A stretch of 32,338 nucleotides of DNA from NCBI GenBank assembly GCA_002354035.1, contig DEKU01000062.1:1-32338 (forward strand), written 5' to 3'. The DNA comes from Bacteroidales bacterium UBA2714. Its GTDB lineage: Bacteria > Bacteroidota > Bacteroidia > Bacteroidales > P3. Of the stretch, positions 13,628 through 21,700 are shown piece after piece; the stretch's first letter is position 1; every line of letters begins with the position of its first letter. Made by a program: the position numbers and the translations under genes. The notes under the pieces were generated by a model that did no database searches, was not told where the DNA came from, and saw only the letters and a list, made by a program, of their open reading frames with translations.

Positions 13628-15610
13628 ATGAATAAAAATTCAATAGTAGGTCTTGTCTTAATTTTTGCCATTTTTGTTGGCTATATGTGGTGGGTAGCAC
13701 CCAGCAAGGAAGAAATTGCCGAGAGGCAGCGTGTTAATGACTCGATTCGTGCGGCGTATATGGACAGTGTGGCGTATGCCGACAGTGTGGCTGCGGTGAA
13801 AGCCCATTTGGACAGCCTGGCCATGCAGGGTGATACGTCGGCCCAGCGGCTGTTGCAGCGTCATCAGCGTGGCGACATGGGTGTGTTCAATGCCAGCGCT
13901 TTCGGCGACACGGTGAATGTGACGGTGAAGAATGAGCGCATGGCGGTGACGTTTACTAATATGGGTGCGCAGGTGCGCGAGGTGGTGCTGAATGAGTATA
14001 CTACTTACGACAGCTTGCCGTTGCAGCTGATCAGTCCCGCCGACGATAATATGAATCTGATTTTCTCGACTGAGGACACGAGGGTGATTAACACTAAGGA
14101 TTTGGTGTTTGTGCCTTATAGGGAGTATGGCGGCAAGTTGTTGAGAATTGATACTGACAGTGTGTATCAGATAGCTTCTAACGAGGCCATTGATCTGCAT
14201 TTCCGCGCCTATGTGGGTGACAGCAACGGGATGAGCATGGACAGGTATGTGGAGTTTCATTATGTTTTGGGCGGCGATGAGTACGATGTGAATTTTGAGA
14301 TTAATTTCCATGGGTTGAAGAATGTGGTGCGCGCCACGGATTATATGGATTTTGAGTGGCACAATCGGATGAACCGCCAGGAGAAGGTGGACGCTGGCAG
14401 CCGTGGCAGCCGCAACCGCCAGAAGGACCCGGAGAAGTTCTATTCGAGTATCTATTATAAGGCTGATGCCGATGTGGACGAGGTGGGCCGTGGCCGCGAT
14501 GGGGAGAAGAATGTGAAGACCCGCGTGGAGTGGGTGGCTTTCAAACAGCAGTTCTTTGCAGCCATTCTGGTGGCGGACAGCACTTTCGAGAACGCATATC
14601 TGAAGCAGGAGGCTGCCAAGGATGTGAAAGACCCGCACTATCTGTGTGATATGAGCAGCACTATCGGGCTGACATACGACAGTGAGCGTGACTGCAGCAT
14701 GGGCATGCATTTCTATTTCGGTCCGACGAAGTATCGCGACTTGCGGGCTATGCATCGCGGTTTTGAGAAGATGCTGCCGTTGGGATGGTGGATTTTCTCG
14801 AAGTTTGTGAGTCGTTATCTGATTATTCCTGTCTTCAACTTTTTGGAGACGTTCAATTGGAATTACGGTATCATCATCATCGTGTTTACCATCTTGCTGC
14901 GACTGGTGCTGTTCCCCTTGACATTCAAGTCGTATCAAGGTTCGGCCATTATGCGGATTCTGAAGCCTGAGATGGAGGCACTGAACAAGAAATATCCCAA
15001 CCCCGAGCAGGCTTTGCAGAAGCAGCAGGAGATGAGCAAGCTGCAAAAGAGGGCGGGGTATAGCCCTGTGGCAGGATGTTTGCCTGTACTGTTGCAGATG
15101 CCTATCCTGACGGCTATGTTCATGTTCTACCCTGTGGCTATTGAGTTGCGCCAAAAGCCTTTCCTGTGGTGCCAGGACCTTTCGACGTATGATAGTATTC
15201 TTGACCTTGGATTCAATATCCCGCTGTATGGGGACCATGTGTCGCTTTTCTGCTTGCTGATGTTCGGAATGCAGTTCTTCTATACGTGGTATACCATGCG
15301 TGGGCAGCAGGCCCAGGCCAATATGCCGGGCATGAAGTTCATGATGTATTTTATGCCCTTCATGATGTTGTTTATGTTTAACAGCATGGCGGCCGGTTTG
15401 AACCTCTACTATTTCTGCTCTCTTACCATTACGATGTTGCAGATGGTTCTGATTCGCAGGTTCACCAGCGAGAAGAAGGTGCGCGCCCGTATGGCGGCCT
15501 ATGACAACAAGCATAAAAATACTCCCCAAAAGAAAAGCAGTTTCCAAAAACGTCTGGAGCAAATGCAACGGATGACGGAGGAGATGCAGAAACAGCAGAA
15601 CAGGAGATAA
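13628..15610 (+). CDS. yidC: YidC membrane protein insertase
   Basis: YidC inserts proteins into the inner membrane, alone or with SecYEG. I start it at 13628 (MNKNSIVGLVLIFAIF), preceded by AAAGGA; the longer frame upstream is leader. The product is 660 residues, in the Bacteroidetes range. There is an N-terminal membrane anchor (~6-24), a large periplasmic beta-domain (~30-375) and the conserved C-terminal core of membrane segments. The core carries LGWWIFSKF, then LLRLVLFPLTFKSYQ, whose Arg (~residue 425) is the essential hydrophilic-groove residue. A charged coil (LKPEMEALNKKYPN) and QMPILTAMFMFYPVAIELRQ follow. The C-terminal tail is basic, as is usual for ribosome contact. nhaD follows after 31 bp. 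Confidence 0.97.
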   Translation: MNKNSIVGLVLIFAIFVGYMWWVAPSKEEIAERQRVNDSIRAAYMDSVAYADSVAAVKAHLDSLAMQGDTSAQRLLQRHQRGDMGVFNASAFGDTVNVTVKNERMAVTFTNMGAQVREVVLNEYTTYDSLPLQLISPADDNMNLIFSTEDTRVINTKDLVFVPYREYGGKLLRIDTDSVYQIASNEAIDLHFRAYVGDSNGMSMDRYVEFHYVLGGDEYDVNFEINFHGLKNVVRATDYMDFEWHNRMNRQEKVDAGSRGSRNRQKDPEKFYSSIYYKADADVDEVGRGRDGEKNVKTRVEWVAFKQQFFAAILVADSTFENAYLKQEAAKDVKDPHYLCDMSSTIGLTYDSERDCSMGMHFYFGPTKYRDLRAMHRGFEKMLPLGWWIFSKFVSRYLIIPVFNFLETFNWNYGIIIIVFTILLRLVLFPLTFKSYQGSAIMRILKPEMEALNKKYPNPEQALQKQQEMSKLQKRAGYSPVAGCLPVLLQMPILTAMFMFYPVAIELRQKPFLWCQDLSTYDSILDLGFNIPLYGDHVSLFCLLMFGMQFFYTWYTMRGQQAQANMPGMKFMMYFMPFMMLFMFNSMAAGLNLYYFCSLTITMLQMVLIRRFTSEKKVRARMAAYDNKHKNTPQKKSSFQKRLEQMQRMTEEMQKQQNRR

Positions 15611-15641
15611 TTATTAATCCTAAAAACTCAATAAAACTATC

Positions 15642-17006
15642 ATGTTAGTAGCAATTGTAACAACATTCATCATTGGATACGCCTGCATAGCACTCGAGCA
15701 TCCTTTGAAGGTAAACAAGACGGCCACTGCCCTTTTGTTGGGGGTACTGCTGTGGACTCTATATGCCTTTGCCCATACCCAGTTCGCAGGGTTGATTCCG
15801 GAAGGGTCAACGTGGACTAATGAGTTGACCCACCATCTTGGCTCTACGGCTGAGATTGTGTTCTTCCTGCTTGGCGCTATGACTATTGTCACGCTGGTGG
15901 ACGAATATCAGGGTTTCCGCATCATCACGGATATGATCACCACCCGCGACAAGAAGAAACTGTTGTGGACACTGAGTGTGATTACTTTTTTCCTGTCGGC
16001 CATCCTGGACAACATGACCACCGCCATTGTGATGTGTGCATTGTTGCGCAAGCTCATTGCCGACCAGAAGGAGCGATGGCTTTTTGCGGGTATGATTATC
16101 CTTGCCGCCAACGCCGGTGGCGCATGGAGCCCCATCGGAGATGTGACAACCATCATGCTGTGGATTGGCGGGCAGGTGACTACTGTCAATATCATTGTTA
16201 AGACTATTGTTGCCTCGCTGATGTGCCTGGTGGTTCCCTGTGCAATCTTGGGCGCAACCCTTAAAGGTGAGGTGGTCTCACCCGACGAGGACACTGCGGG
16301 AGTGAATATCGATAAGAAGTGGCAGCGTCTGATTTTCTTTGTGGGTATCGGCGCTTTGATTTTTGTTCCCTTCTTCAAGACCATCACCCATCTGCCTCCC
16401 TATCTGGGCATGCTTTTTGGCCTCTCTATTTTGTGGATTCTTACCGAGATTATCAGCCGCAAGCATTCCAAGGACGATATCACGTTGCCTACGGCCATGA
16501 AAACACTCGAGCATATTGACAGTCCCAGCATCCTTTTCTTCCTGGGAATATTGATGGCTGTGGCATGTCTGGAGACCTGCGGTGCACTGGCTATGCTGGC
16601 TGGTGGCCTCAACAGCACTTTTATTGATATGCACGTGGGTGAGGAGCCTGTTGGTTTCTTCATTATCGACCTTATTATTGGTGTTCTCTCATCTATTATA
16701 GATAATGTGCCTCTTGTGGCAGCGTCGATGGGCATGTATCCTATCCATGGAGCCGAGGTGATGTTTGATGTCAACCATCCCTTCTGGGAGTTCTTGGCCT
16801 ACTGTGCCGGAACCGGCGGAAGCCTTCTCATCATTGGCTCGGCTGCCGGTGTTGCAGTGATGGGCATGGAGAAAATCGACTTCATCTGGTATCTTAAGAA
16901 AATCACTCCGCTTGCTTTGGCTGGTTATATTGCCGGTGCCTTAGTTTTCGTTTTGATGGATGTAACCCTTTTTGAGAAGATAGCATGGCTTCGAGACTTG
17001 GCATAG
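15642..17006 (+). CDS. nhaD: NhaD-type Na+/H+ antiporter
   Basis: This 454-residue polytopic inner-membrane protein belongs to the NhaD/ion-transporter superfamily and is expected to exchange Na+ (or Li+) for protons. Typical features are EIVFFLLGAMTIVTLVDEYQGF, an ILDNMTTAIVMCALLRK motif with conserved Asp-Asn, ANAGGAWSPIGDVTTIMLW, and near the end SIIDNVPLVAASMGMYP and GTGGSLLIIGSAAGVAVMG. These form the inverted-repeat core with a pair of Asp-Asn motifs. It lies 31 bp after yidC and overlaps the start of the next gene by 22 bp, so all three are probably one transcript. Confidence 0.95.
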   Translation: MLVAIVTTFIIGYACIALEHPLKVNKTATALLLGVLLWTLYAFAHTQFAGLIPEGSTWTNELTHHLGSTAEIVFFLLGAMTIVTLVDEYQGFRIITDMITTRDKKKLLWTLSVITFFLSAILDNMTTAIVMCALLRKLIADQKERWLFAGMIILAANAGGAWSPIGDVTTIMLWIGGQVTTVNIIVKTIVASLMCLVVPCAILGATLKGEVVSPDEDTAGVNIDKKWQRLIFFVGIGALIFVPFFKTITHLPPYLGMLFGLSILWILTEIISRKHSKDDITLPTAMKTLEHIDSPSILFFLGILMAVACLETCGALAMLAGGLNSTFIDMHVGEEPVGFFIIDLIIGVLSSIIDNVPLVAASMGMYPIHGAEVMFDVNHPFWEFLAYCAGTGGSLLIIGSAAGVAVMGMEKIDFIWYLKKITPLALAGYIAGALVFVLMDVTLFEKIAWLRDLA

Positions 17007-18304
17007 CTCTTCGCAGCTGGCGCAATCGTAGTGCTGGGCGAAAAATCTTCGACATCGTTGTCGGCCTTTTCGCACTTGCTGGTTTTGCTATTATAGGAGC
17101 CTGGGCTGTTTATCAGCTCGGGCTCATCAATAACAAAGGCGCTGAGGATCGGAACTCACGCTATATGCTCTCAGTGTCGGAGATGGAGTCTATCAATGAC
17201 GATGACTATACCCCCGAACAGGTGCAGCAGCGATGGATGAGACAATATGTCAAGCTGGCTGTTTTCGGCAAGTACTATCCCACCAATGCACAGCTGATTA
17301 CCACTGCCGCCCAGTATGGGCACGACCCCATGCTGGTCGACCGCATGATTGCGGCCGCAAGCCTCTATATCGACGATCTCACCGAATATAATAACATGCT
17401 CAAAGAGGTGGAGGCGGTCATAAACCGCATCCCGCAGCAGCAGAGCCCTAATGTTATACCCTGGATGGGAGGAGCGGAATGGCCTGCCCTGAAGGACGCC
17501 ATCGTCCGCGACAAAGCCCTCATCACCGAGGTGGGACGGCTGACAGGAGTGGAACCTCGTTTGATTGTTGGCTGTCTGATAGGCGAGCAGATAAGACTTT
17601 TCAACTCCACCCGCGAGACAGTGAAAAAATATCTCGGGCCGGTCAAGGTGCTGAATGTCCAGTCCCAGTTTTCCTATGGCGTAAATGGCATAAAGCTCTC
17701 CACTGCCAAAGCCATTGAAGAACATCTGAAAGACCCGTCGTCGCCATTCTATATGGGTCCCCGTTACGAGCATTTGCTCGACTATCCCGTCGAGGGAAAA
17801 GCCCAGGACGATGAACGGTACAACCGCTTGGTTGACTACCGAAACCATCTTTATTCTTACCTCTATACAGCATGCATACTCCATCAGACCATGCTGCAAT
17901 GGAAACGCGCGGGTTATGACATCAGCAATCGCCCCGACATCCTGTTCACACTGTTCAATGTCGGTTTTGCCCAGTCAGTGCCTAAGCCGAATCCCGTTTG
18001 TGGCGGCAGCCATATTAAAATACATGGCGAGACCTATACCTTCGGGGCTATTGGTTTTGACTTCTACTATTCAGGCGAACTGGTGGAGGATTTCCCCTTC
18101 TGGCGGCAGCGGTTTATCCCGGGCGACAAGGAAATCACCGACGAGGAAATTGCCTACATCCAAGGTAGCGTGAGCAACTGCAAGCGTCCTCCACGGGGAT
18201 GGGAATATGTGAAAAAAGACTCTGTGGTGGCCCCTCAGCAGGTTGAAACTCCTTCTTATGTCGAAGAGGAGGATGAATTTGCTGGCACCTATGCCAACGA
18301 ATAG
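16985..18304 (+). CDS. Membrane-anchored protein with possible lytic-transglycosylase-like fold
   Basis: This 439-residue protein overlaps the end of nhaD and is preceded by GAGAAG. It has one membrane anchor (about 21-44) after a basic N-terminus, so most of it should be periplasmic. I do not recognise the family with confidence. The segment GVEPRLIVGCLIGEQIRLF (188-206, with Glu201), then SYGVNGIKLSTA (230-241) and later TLFNVGFAQS, follows the order of the SLT lysozyme-like fold: catalytic Glu, 'SxGxMGLMQ', then 'YNxG'. This suggests a peptidoglycan-binding or cleaving role. The C-terminal ~45 residues are acidic and probably disordered. Confidence 0.7.
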   Translation: MASRLGIALRSWRNRSAGRKIFDIVVGLFALAGFAIIGAWAVYQLGLINNKGAEDRNSRYMLSVSEMESINDDDYTPEQVQQRWMRQYVKLAVFGKYYPTNAQLITTAAQYGHDPMLVDRMIAAASLYIDDLTEYNNMLKEVEAVINRIPQQQSPNVIPWMGGAEWPALKDAIVRDKALITEVGRLTGVEPRLIVGCLIGEQIRLFNSTRETVKKYLGPVKVLNVQSQFSYGVNGIKLSTAKAIEEHLKDPSSPFYMGPRYEHLLDYPVEGKAQDDERYNRLVDYRNHLYSYLYTACILHQTMLQWKRAGYDISNRPDILFTLFNVGFAQSVPKPNPVCGGSHIKIHGETYTFGAIGFDFYYSGELVEDFPFWRQRFIPGDKEITDEEIAYIQGSVSNCKRPPRGWEYVKKDSVVAPQQVETPSYVEEEDEFAGTYANE

Positions 18305-18663
18305 ACATTCAAAGACATGTACTGGATAGCGGCTGAAACGTATGCAACCTCCCCTCACGAAAGGGCTAAAAAGCTGATTTCTTTCGGTTATGGCATATAA
18401 ATGAAGCATGCAAAACGAAGCCTGTTTGTAAAAAGTTTCCAGTATAAAGAATTGATATTTATATCGTTGGTATATATAGAAAGATTTTTTCGTCGGAAAC
18501 ACTTGATAATTCAAAAAAAAATAGTAATTTTGCAACCGCTTTTTGAGGGAAAGCCAGTGGATTGTTGATGCTCTTTCTACTCGTTTCCCAATCAAGGCAA
18601 ACAATCTAAATACCGTATTTACATCGGTCGAGACAAAATACAAAGAAGCAATAGTATAGAAAA
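18305..18663 (+). other. Intergenic region and rpmG leader
   Basis: The first ~200 bp are AT-rich, without a gene or clear terminator for the nhaD operon. The second part holds the rpmG promoter and a ~125-nt leader. The leader is long enough to hold an autoregulatory structure, but I see no known ribosomal-protein leader motif. Confidence 0.5.
18503..18532 (+). promoter_or_regulatory. Promoter for rpmG-DUF4295
   Basis: TTG at 18503-18505, a 19-bp spacer, and TAATTTTG at 18525-18532 make a full Bacteroidetes sigma-ABfr type promoter. Confidence 0.7.
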
Positions 18664-18852
18664 ATGGCAAAGAAAAACAAGGACGCAAGAGTGCAGGTTA
18701 TCCTCGAATGCACTGAGCAGAAAAATAGCGGTGTTCCTGGCATGAGCCGCTACGTCACCACCAAGAATAAAAAGAACACTCCCGAACGTTTGGAGTTGAA
18801 AAAGTACAACCCGTACTTGAAAAAAATGACTGTTCACAAAGAAATCAAATAA
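18664..18852 (+). CDS. rpmG: 50S ribosomal protein L33
   Basis: This 62-residue protein is L33 of the large ribosomal subunit (MAKKNKDARVQVILECTEQ... NTPERLELKKYNPYLKK). It has a single Cys, so it is the zinc-free form without CxxC pairs. It is followed by the DUF4295 gene after 19 bp, an order common in Bacteroidetes. The rpmB (L28) gene that often precedes it, and ftsY that often follows, are not here. Confidence 0.97.
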   Translation: MAKKNKDARVQVILECTEQKNSGVPGMSRYVTTKNKKNTPERLELKKYNPYLKKMTVHKEIK

Positions 18853-18871
18853 AGATAGGAGATAGATAACT

Positions 18872-19027
18872 ATGGCAAAAAAAGTTGTTGCAACCCTTAA
18901 GACCGCTACTGGTAAGAGCTATGCCAAAGTAATCCGTATGGTTCGCTCTCCCAAAACCAATGCTTACACCTTCCAAGAAACTGTTGTCCCCTCCGACCAA
19001 GTTCAGGATTTCTTGAAACAGAAATAA
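18872..19027 (+). CDS. DUF4295 small basic protein
   Basis: This 51-residue basic protein begins MAKKVVATLKTATGKSYAKV and ends QVQDFLKQK. It is the short conserved companion of L33 in Bacteroidetes (DUF4295). Its size, charge and place suggest a ribosome-associated role, which is unproven. The gene has a terminator ~45 bp downstream. Confidence 0.92.
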   Translation: MAKKVVATLKTATGKSYAKVIRMVRSPKTNAYTFQETVVPSDQVQDFLKQK

Positions 19028-19072
19028 TTGAGAACACAGTAATAATATTTTTTTTCATACGCTTTTGTTTTA

Positions 19073-19100
19073 CCCTCCGTTGTGAAACGGGGGTTTTTTT
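19073..19100 (+). terminator. Rho-independent terminator after DUF4295 gene
   Basis: CCTCCGTT pairs with AACGGGGG (one G-T pair) across a 4-nt GTGA loop, and seven T follow. Confidence 0.88.
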
Positions 19101-19339
19101 ATGTCCGTTTCAAACCCCTGTGTCCGATGCCTGTTGAAGTGCCTTCGCGATGTTCGAAAGTGTTAGTTTATAAGTTTTGGATTTGCACGTGATTTCTAAT
19201 CTTGTGCAAAGAAGAAGCTATGGCCAATTACAATCAACGCTCTCCGGGTGCAAATGAGGCCTTGGGAGAGCGTTTCTGTTTCTTGGTGGATAGGGAGTGC
19301 CTGAGGCCCTTCTGGAGGGCGTGTAAGCTGCGATATGGT
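19101..19339 (+). other. Intergenic region with a stable stem and a possible 42-codon frame
   Basis: AACGCTCTCC (19236-19245) pairs perfectly with GGAGAGCGTT (19265-19274) across a 19-nt loop. A -7-like element TAATCTTG (19198-19205, one mismatch to consensus) lies upstream, with TTTTG about 18 bp before it. A frame from the ATG at 19220 (MANYNQRSPGANEALG...) runs 42 codons through the stem and just into the end of the convergent exonuclease gene. Either a small RNA or a small gene is possible, or neither. Confidence 0.35.
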
Positions 19340-20203
19340 CTATTCTGAAGACCCAAAATGCAGTTTCAAGTCTTGGATTTTTTTCGCTTGGCGTCTTTTC
19401 CAGACTTCGGTGATGCATTCTTTGGTGGAAAGCGGAAAGTCGGCTTTCATCATCCAATCGTAGTAGGCAGGTTCTGTGCCGAAGATGTTTTCGAGCGTCT
19501 TGCCTTTGTATTTGCCGAAATTGAAGACTTCGCGGTGTTGGTCGTCATAGCCTATGTGTCCAACCAAATCTGCCCACTGGCTGTTGGAAGTGAAACGGCT
19601 CAGTTGTTCGATGTTGTTGACCACAGGTTTGCTCACAGTGCCATCGGCGGCGGTGTATTCACTGTCTTTATATCGGTCCAGTTGCGCCATAAGCACCTCG
19701 TAGGTGGCCAAAGTGTCGGCATCGGCGGTATGGGCATGGTCCAAATTTTTACCGCAATAAAAGCGATATGCGGCCTTCAGAGTGCGTTGCTCCATTTTGT
19801 GGAATATATTCTGGACATCGATCAGGCGGCGGCATTTGAGGTCGAAATGGTGTCCGCAGCGGAGGAACTCTTCCACCAGCATGGGTACATCAAACTTGTT
19901 AGAGTTATAGCCGGCAAGATCAGCTTTGCCTATGAAGGCGGCTATCTCTGGTGCCGCTTGGCGGAAAGTGGGTTTATCGGCCACATCGGCATCAGTGATG
20001 CCGTGTATAGCCGTGGTCGCTTCAGGAATGTGTATGGTCCTGCCGTCAGCGTATGCGGGCCTTATGCGCTGGATGTATTGTTCTGTGGTCTGGTCGGGGT
20101 TGACTTTGTATAGGCATATTTCTACAATGTGGTCTTTCCCTACATTGACTCCTGTGGTTTCGAGGTCGAAGAATACTATGGGTTTTTCTAAGTTAAGCAG
20201 CAT
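19340..20203 (-). CDS. DnaQ-like 3'-5' exonuclease with ExoX-like C-terminal domain
   Basis: This 287-residue protein has a DEDDh exonuclease domain in the first ~175 residues: Asp13 and Glu15 in FFDLETTG, Asp105 in SNKFDVPML, and His158 with Asp163 in HTADADT. These are all five metal and catalytic residues. The C-terminal part has FNFGKYKGKTLENIFGTEPAYYDWMM, the short module also seen at the end of exonuclease X-like proteins. It probably trims or degrades DNA 3' ends in repair rather than being the polymerase III proofreading subunit, but that is inference. It is the last gene of the kdsA cluster, 50 bp after kdsA. Confidence 0.92.
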   Translation of the reverse strand: MLLNLEKPIVFFDLETTGVNVGKDHIVEICLYKVNPDQTTEQYIQRIRPAYADGRTIHIPEATTAIHGITDADVADKPTFRQAAPEIAAFIGKADLAGYNSNKFDVPMLVEEFLRCGHHFDLKCRRLIDVQNIFHKMEQRTLKAAYRFYCGKNLDHAHTADADTLATYEVLMAQLDRYKDSEYTAADGTVSKPVVNNIEQLSRFTSNSQWADLVGHIGYDDQHREVFNFGKYKGKTLENIFGTEPAYYDWMMKADFPLSTKECITEVWKRRQAKKIQDLKLHFGSSE

Positions 20204-20253
20204 TTCTTTGTACTGGGTAAAGGTTGTTGTGGTTAAGAGATGAGTTCAAGTGG

Positions 20254-21072
20254 TCAACGTGTTGTGGCTGCGTGATGGATTCTCACCAGTGTTTCGAGCA
20301 GGCTTTCGGCAAGGTCTAAACGTAGCATATTGGCACCATCGGATTTGGCCACTGCGGGGTTGGGATGGGTCTCCATAAAGATACCGTCACATCCTACGGC
20401 TACGGCTGCCCGGCCAATGGTTTCAATCATTTCGGGGTTCCCGCCGGTCACACCGGATGTCTGGTTGGGCCGTTGCAGTGAGTGCGTGATGTCTACCACT
20501 ACGGGGACTTTGTTTTTCTGCATGATGGGTATGCCACGGAAGTCCACCACCAGGTCTTGGTAACCGAAAGTGGTGCCGCGTTCGGTAAGCATAATGTTGT
20601 TGTCGCCGAAGTATTTCACTTTTTCAACGGCGTGGGTCATGGCTTCGGGCGAGAGGAATTGTCCTTTCTTGACATTGACACAACGGCCTGTCTGTGCTGC
20701 GGCCTCTAACAGTGAAGTCTGGCGGCATAGGAATGCAGGGATTTGCAGCACATCCACATAGGGGGCTGCGGCTGCGGCTTCCTGCTCCGAATGGATGTCG
20801 GTCACTACCGGTATGCCATAGCGTTGGCGGATGGCGCCAAGGATTTCCAGCCCGGCTTGGTCGCCGATTCCGGTGAAGGAGTCGATACGCGAACGGTTGG
20901 CCTTGCGATACGATGCCTTGAAAGCAAATGGGATGGACAGCCGTTCGGTGATGGCAATCAGTCTCTCGGCGATGGTGAACGGCATCGAGTCGTCCTCTAT
21001 GACACAAGGACCGGCAATTAAAAAGAAATTGCCGGTCTCTGTGTGTTTAAGATGTTCTAATAAGGGATACAT
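20254..21072 (-). CDS. kdsA: 3-deoxy-8-phosphooctulonate synthase (KDO-8-P synthase)
   Basis: KdsA condenses arabinose 5-phosphate with phosphoenolpyruvate to make KDO 8-phosphate for lipopolysaccharide core synthesis in the cytoplasm. The 272-residue length is normal. Motifs are FLIAGPCVIED (17-27), KASYRKANRSRIDSFTG, VTDIHSEQEA, FLCRQTSLLEAA, NVKKGQFLSP, TERGTTFGYQDLVVDFR and DITHSLQRPN. The Cys in AGPC (residue 23) marks the metal-dependent class; E. coli has Asn there. It lies 46 bp after the four-helix-bundle gene. Confidence 0.97.
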   Translation of the reverse strand: MYPLLEHLKHTETGNFFLIAGPCVIEDDSMPFTIAERLIAITERLSIPFAFKASYRKANRSRIDSFTGIGDQAGLEILGAIRQRYGIPVVTDIHSEQEAAAAAPYVDVLQIPAFLCRQTSLLEAAAQTGRCVNVKKGQFLSPEAMTHAVEKVKYFGDNNIMLTERGTTFGYQDLVVDFRGIPIMQKNKVPVVVDITHSLQRPNQTSGVTGGNPEMIETIGRAAVAVGCDGIFMETHPNPAVAKSDGANMLRLDLAESLLETLVRIHHAATTR

Positions 21073-21118
21073 GAATGTGTGTGGGGAGCAGTGAGTGGAA
21101 GTAGGTGTTAGTTAGTTG

Positions 21119-21595
21119 TTAGAAGTTAGTATCAATGTTGTCGATATCGCTTGTGGTGTCGTCCATGGTGTTGTCGTTGTCCTCACTCTCAAATTCCTCG
21201 CGACGGCGGGAGCTGCCGCGCTGCAAAGAGATAATAAGGGCACCAATCATGCGGGTAAGCTCCATAAGGTACTCACGAGACTGGTTGCAGGTCTCCTCGT
21301 CAAAAAGTCCGATATTGTTGGCAATAGCGGTGTACACGATGCATTCGCGGATGGCTGACTTTGAGATTTTCAGGTAATGTTCAAACTGATTCTTGTTACG
21401 CGATGAGCCTTCTGCGATATTGAGTGCAATGTCGTAGGAAGAGTGGCAAATGGAGTTGACCAGATTGCGCTGCATGTCGTTCTCAGGTTGCCCGATGTTG
21501 TTGATAATCCATGTGCTGTAGTCAGTGGCTTTGGCATAAATGCGAAGATCCTCGAATCGGAAAAAGCTCACGGGTTTTTCTTGTGTGTTGTCCAT
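21119..21595 (-). CDS. Four-helix-bundle protein (23S rRNA intervening-sequence type)
   Basis: This 158-residue protein belongs to the four-helix-bundle family first found inside 23S rRNA intervening sequences. Marks are FRFEDLRIYAKA (13-24), the SSYDIALNIAEGSSRNKNQF helix turn and a long helix AIRECIVYTAIANNIGLFDEET. The last ~30 residues are an acidic Asp/Asn-rich tail. These proteins form pentamers; their cellular role is unknown. Here it is a free-standing gene between the DHOD-like gene and kdsA, not in an rRNA operon. Confidence 0.92.
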   Translation of the reverse strand: MDNTQEKPVSFFRFEDLRIYAKATDYSTWIINNIGQPENDMQRNLVNSICHSSYDIALNIAEGSSRNKNQFEHYLKISKSAIRECIVYTAIANNIGLFDEETCNQSREYLMELTRMIGALIISLQRGSSRRREEFESEDNDNTMDDTTSDIDNIDTNF

Positions 21596-21700
21596 GATGT
21601 GATAGTGTTTACATTATTAATTATTTGTTCAATTCGTTGAGACTTAATTTATGAGTTTTTTCTTCCTCTACCGTGCAACGCTCTTGAAACTCATTAGGTG

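Noticed and set aside
13658..15568. A 636-codon minus-strand open frame
   Set aside because: It is antisense to yidC, whose motifs are unmistakable, and its His/Leu/Ile-rich composition is not protein-like.
21119..21595. The four-helix-bundle gene as part of a 23S rRNA intervening sequence
   Set aside because: No rRNA sequence flanks it. It sits between protein-coding genes on the same strand.
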